Shown: positions 60,167 through 64,000 of the stretch, in pieces
Position numbering within the stretch: the stretch's first letter is position 1
How the letters are laid out: every line of letters starts with the position of its first letter
DNA from: Deinococcus apachensis DSM 19763
GTDB lineage: Bacteria > Deinococcota > Deinococci > Deinococcales > Deinococcaceae
DNA length: 64,000 nt
Assembly (NCBI RefSeq): GCF_000381345.1
Contig: NZ_KB906406.1
Location: forward strand, 1 to 64,000
Direction of reading: 5' to 3'
Program-made: the position numbers and the translations under genes
The notes under the pieces: generated by a model
Database searches by the model: none
Told to the model about the DNA's origin: nothing
Seen by the model: only the letters and a program-made list of their open reading frames with translations

Positions 60167-61031
60167 CTACAGGTCGCGGCGGCTGAAGCGCCACATACCG
60201 AGGACCACTGCCAGCAGGGCCAGGCCAGCAGACCAGACCACCAGGCCGGGCGCGATGGGCGCGTTGCCGAAGAAGGGGTTGGCCCCGCGCGTCGCCTCGC
60301 CGAGCTGGCGCAGCACCTCGGGTTGCAACTGATAGCTCGCGCCCAGCCAGAGCGAGTTGGTCGGCATGACCACGTTGGCGAGCCGCCCCAGGGTGGTCAG
60401 GGTCGGGCTGTCGGCGAAGGAGCCGATGGAATTCAGAACGCCACCCGCGAAGCCCACGCTGTACAGCACGAACACGCCGATGCCGTTCGCCAGCGTGGTG
60501 AAGAGGGTGCTCCCCAGCACCGTCAGGCCCGTGACCAGCGCGATGGCGAGCAGCACCAGCCCCACGGCGGGCAGGGGGTCGGGCGGCAGGAAGCCGGTGA
60601 TCAGCCGGATGCCGCCCAGCAGGGCCGCGCTGATCAGGGCGACATACCCTACGTTCACGGCGGTAAAGCCCAGCCAGCGCCCCAGGACGAGCGCCGGGCG
60701 GCTGATCGGGCGCGCGATCACCGACTGCATCACGCCACTCTCCACGTCGCCGCTGACCGCCCCCACGGTGGACAGCACGGCCATCAGCGCCCCCAGGAAG
60801 TACACCAGATACATCCCGAAGATCGCCGTGTACATCACCGGGATGTTGGCCGCCCCGTTCACGCTGCGCCCGTCCAGCCCCGCGTCGAGGGCGCGCTGGT
60901 CGAGGGTCTGCTCCAGCCGGAACACGCCATACAGGTAAAAGCCCAGGAAGGCGGCGGTCAGCAGCAGCAGCACGACGACCAGCCGCTTGCGGACCGCCTC
61001 GCGCAGCGAGAGTTCCGCGATCAGCAGCGTG

Positions 61032-61039
<8 letters not shown>
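60167..61039 (-). CDS. ABC-2 type transporter permease
   Basis: A 290-aa membrane protein with six hydrophobic segments: LVVVLLLLTAAFLGFYLYGV, MYLVYFLGALMAVLSTVGAV, LGFTAVNVGYVALISAALLG, VGLVLLAIALVTGLTVLGST, GIGVFVLYSVGFAGGVL and WSAGLALLAVVLGMW. It has the ABC-2 form: one helix, a soluble loop (SVNGAANIPVM...), then the cluster, with GDVESGVMQSVIARPISRP as the family's conserved cytoplasmic loop. The GTG at 61039 overlaps the end of the ATPase gene by 8 nt. The exporter's cargo is unknown. Confidence 0.9.
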
Positions 61040-61994
<955 letters not shown>

Positions 61995-62230
61995 GCGCCC
62001 CAGCATAGTCGGGCGGCGTGAGGCCGGAGTGCGGCAAAAGATGCAGGAGCGTCCTTCGACCCGCGCCTCACCCCAGTCACCCGTCCCGTCCCTCTCCTCC
62101 TATCCTGAAGGCCAGCTTCAGACTTCGACACGAAAATCACATCCATCAGCCGGATTTCCACCGCCCCATTTGGGGGCATCATCCCCCCCAGTACCCAGTC
62201 CTGGGGTGATAGTCCGGAAAGAACGCCTCC

Positions 62231-63934
62231 GTGAGAATGCTTCACATGAACGCTGTCCGCCGCTCGGAGCCGGTGTCCCCACCGTCCGACGCTCCTTCAC
62301 ACCTCGTGGGCGCGCTCGTCGCCGCGCGCACCGAGACGGCGCGGGCGTACCTCGCCCTGGCGCGGCACTACCGCGACCACTCGCTGGCGGTCGCCTTTCC
62401 GCTGGCCCTGGAGGCGCTGGAGGCCGCGCTGAGCGCCGAGGCCCCCGACATGACGGTGGAGGTGCTCGCCGGGCTGTCCTTTATCGAGGTCGCGCAGGGG
62501 CGGCAGGAGCAGGCCTTCGAACACCTCGCGCTCGCGCTGGACCTGGCGCACGAGCACGGCCTGCGCCACCTGGAGTCGCAGGTCCGCAACAGCCGCGCCT
62601 TCGCCCGCCTGACCGCCGGGGACGCGGTGGGCGCGCGGCGCGACCTGCTGGACGCCCGGGCCCTGGCGCTGGCGGCGGGCGGCCGGCTGGACGTGGCGCA
62701 CACCTACGTGAACCTCGCGTACCTGGAGAATGTGACCGGGCAGTACGAGGAGGCCCTGCACCAGCTCAACCTGCTGGAAGAGCAGCTTCCTAGCCTGCCT
62801 CCCGAGGAGCAGCCCTCCATGCGGCTCTACCTGCTGGAAAACCGCGCGCACATCTACCTGAACCTCGCCCGCCAGGCGCGCGAGCGGGGCCGCCCCGAGG
62901 CCGAGGCCGAGGCCTGCGCCCGCGTCCACGCCGCCATCACGGCCATCCGCGAGGAGCTGCGGGACCACCCCGCCGGGCTGATCGCCCTGCTCACCGAGAC
63001 GCACGCCGCGCGGCTGGCCCTGCTGGAGGGGAACCCCGACCGGGCGCAGCGGCACGCGGAGGCCGCGCTGGAGCACCACGCCCGGCTGGGCCAGCAGGCG
63101 TACCTGGACGCCCACCTGGCGATGGCCGAGGTCAGCGTGGCGCGCGGCGAGCCGGGCCGGGCCCACGAGCACTACCGGGCCGCCCTGGACTCGGCCCTAG
63201 ACCAGAGCCGCCACCGCGAGACGCAGGAGGTCCTCCAGGCCATTGCCCGGCTGCACGAGGGGCAGGGGAATCTCCCGGCGGCGCTGGGCACCTACCGCGA
63301 CGCGCTGGACCGCGCCCAGCAGGCCCTGGCGCGGCTGGCCCACATCGAGCAGCGCCACGAGGACCTGATCCGCGAGCTGCGCCAGGCCCGCGCCGAGGCG
63401 ACCGGCTGGCAGGACAGCGTCCGCCGTGCCGAGGCGCAGGCCCGCCAGGACCCGCTGACCGGCCTGCTCAACCGCCGCGGCCTGCAAGACGGCCTCGCGG
63501 GGCTGGAGGACACCCCGGGGCCACTGCTGCTGGCGCTCTTCGACATCGACGACTTCAAGAGCGTGAACGACCACCACTCACACCTGACCGGGGACGCGGC
63601 GTTGCAGGCGGTGGGGGCGCGGCTGAGGGCCCTGAGCCCGCCGGGTGCCCTGCTTGCCCGCTACGGCGGGGAGGAATTCGTGCTCGCCCTGCCCGTGGAC
63701 GACCCGGCGGAGGCCCCCGTCCTTGTGGAAGCGCTTCGCCGGGGCATCGAGGCCCACGACTGGTCGGGCCTGCTGCCCGGCATGGCGCTGACCGTCAGCG
63801 CGGGGTACATCCTGACGGAGGGCCGCGACGAGGAGGCCCTGCGCGCCGCCTTCGAGCAGGCGGACGACCACCTCTACCGGGCCAAGCGGGCCGGGCGCAA
63901 CCGGATTTACCCCCCAGTCTCAGCGGCGGGTTAA
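62231..63934 (+). CDS. TPR-GGDEF protein, putative diguanylate cyclase
   Basis: A 567-aa cytoplasmic protein. About 370 residues of tetratricopeptide-like helical pairs (for example ARAYLALARHYRDHSLAVAF, VAHTYVNLAYLENVTGQYEE and LALLEGNPDRAQRHAEAALE) precede a short coiled coil and a GGDEF domain from about 405: DPLTGLLNRRGLQDGL, LFDIDDFKSVNDHHSHLTGD and LLARYGGEEFVLAL, whose GGEEF is intact. No RxxD inhibitory site is visible five residues before it. The TPR part presumably senses a protein partner. The start is GTG 62231 (GGAAAGA 8 nt upstream), with ATG 62237 and 62246 as alternatives. Confidence 0.9.
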   Translation: MRMLHMNAVRRSEPVSPPSDAPSHLVGALVAARTETARAYLALARHYRDHSLAVAFPLALEALEAALSAEAPDMTVEVLAGLSFIEVAQGRQEQAFEHLALALDLAHEHGLRHLESQVRNSRAFARLTAGDAVGARRDLLDARALALAAGGRLDVAHTYVNLAYLENVTGQYEEALHQLNLLEEQLPSLPPEEQPSMRLYLLENRAHIYLNLARQARERGRPEAEAEACARVHAAITAIREELRDHPAGLIALLTETHAARLALLEGNPDRAQRHAEAALEHHARLGQQAYLDAHLAMAEVSVARGEPGRAHEHYRAALDSALDQSRHRETQEVLQAIARLHEGQGNLPAALGTYRDALDRAQQALARLAHIEQRHEDLIRELRQARAEATGWQDSVRRAEAQARQDPLTGLLNRRGLQDGLAGLEDTPGPLLLALFDIDDFKSVNDHHSHLTGDAALQAVGARLRALSPPGALLARYGGEEFVLALPVDDPAEAPVLVEALRRGIEAHDWSGLLPGMALTVSAGYILTEGRDEEALRAAFEQADDHLYRAKRAGRNRIYPPVSAAG

Positions 63935-64000
63935 GCCTCTGGGGAGACCGGAACGAGGCAGGGTGGGACACCTCCCCCACCGCGCCCCGTTCCGGTCCAG

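Overview
The window is a GC-rich chromosomal segment from a Deinococcus-like bacterium. Four things support this: the fused NMN adenylyltransferase/Nudix protein next to a nicotinamide phosphoribosyltransferase, the several Nudix domains, the many secreted and lipoprotein genes of unknown function, and start codons that sit 5-7 nt after a TANNNT -10 box (leaderless mRNA, known to be common in Deinococcus). I assign no species. About 60 protein genes are supported. I saw no tRNA, rRNA or CRISPR array. The only mobile element is the end of an IS701-family insertion sequence at the left edge.

Layout. 0-3.6 kb: truncated transposase, then minus-strand PSP1/RicT-like protein, RidA, membrane PP2C phosphatase and a secreted YbjN-like protein. 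3.6-6.9 kb: NAD salvage pair (nadM-Nudix, nadV) with a low-GC gene of unknown function coupled behind it. 7-12.9 kb: TM2 protein, PadR regulator with a permease-prefix-domain partner, O-acetylhomoserine sulfhydrylase, a two-Nudix gene broken by one missing base, and a lipoprotein. 12.9-16.7 kb: pheT and pheS behind a transcription attenuator. 16.7-25.2 kb: lamin-tail lipoprotein, K+/H+ antiporter, a frameshifted secreted protein, glyA, HD-GYP protein, metallophosphoesterase. 25.2-31 kb: a coupled DUF3006/phosphatase/CHAD operon, then mocA, coxG, coxD, coxE (molybdenum-hydroxylase maturation) and a 19-cysteine copper-storage-like protein. 31-46.8 kb: erythromycin-esterase-like protein, ilvA behind a leader peptide with two Ile codons, kinase-like protein, TolB-like and M23 proteins, paaG, ruvX, acyl-CoA ligase, nucleotidyltransferase, esterase, C39 peptidase, zinc-ribbon/HEPN-like protein, adenine deaminase, alpha/beta hydrolase and ferredoxin. 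47-52 kb: DUF421 protein, mltG, PfkB kinase, rraA, xdhC. 52-59 kb: a LacI-controlled sugar operon (regulator, binding protein, two permeases, amylo-alpha-1,6-glucosidase). 59-64 kb: two small unknown genes, an ABC-2 exporter pair and a TPR-GGDEF protein.

How the genes work together. NadV and NadM give two-step salvage of nicotinamide to NAD. The sugar operon imports and debranches alpha-glucan; its two near-identical TGTAACCGGTTACA operators indicate LacI autoregulation. Cox-type maturation genes and xdhC are present without their molybdenum enzyme subunits, which may lie elsewhere. The most interesting regulatory signal is a pair of attenuators, before pheS and before ilvA. Each has a short, apparently leaderless leader ORF carrying cognate codons (one Phe, tandem Ile) followed by an intrinsic terminator hairpin.
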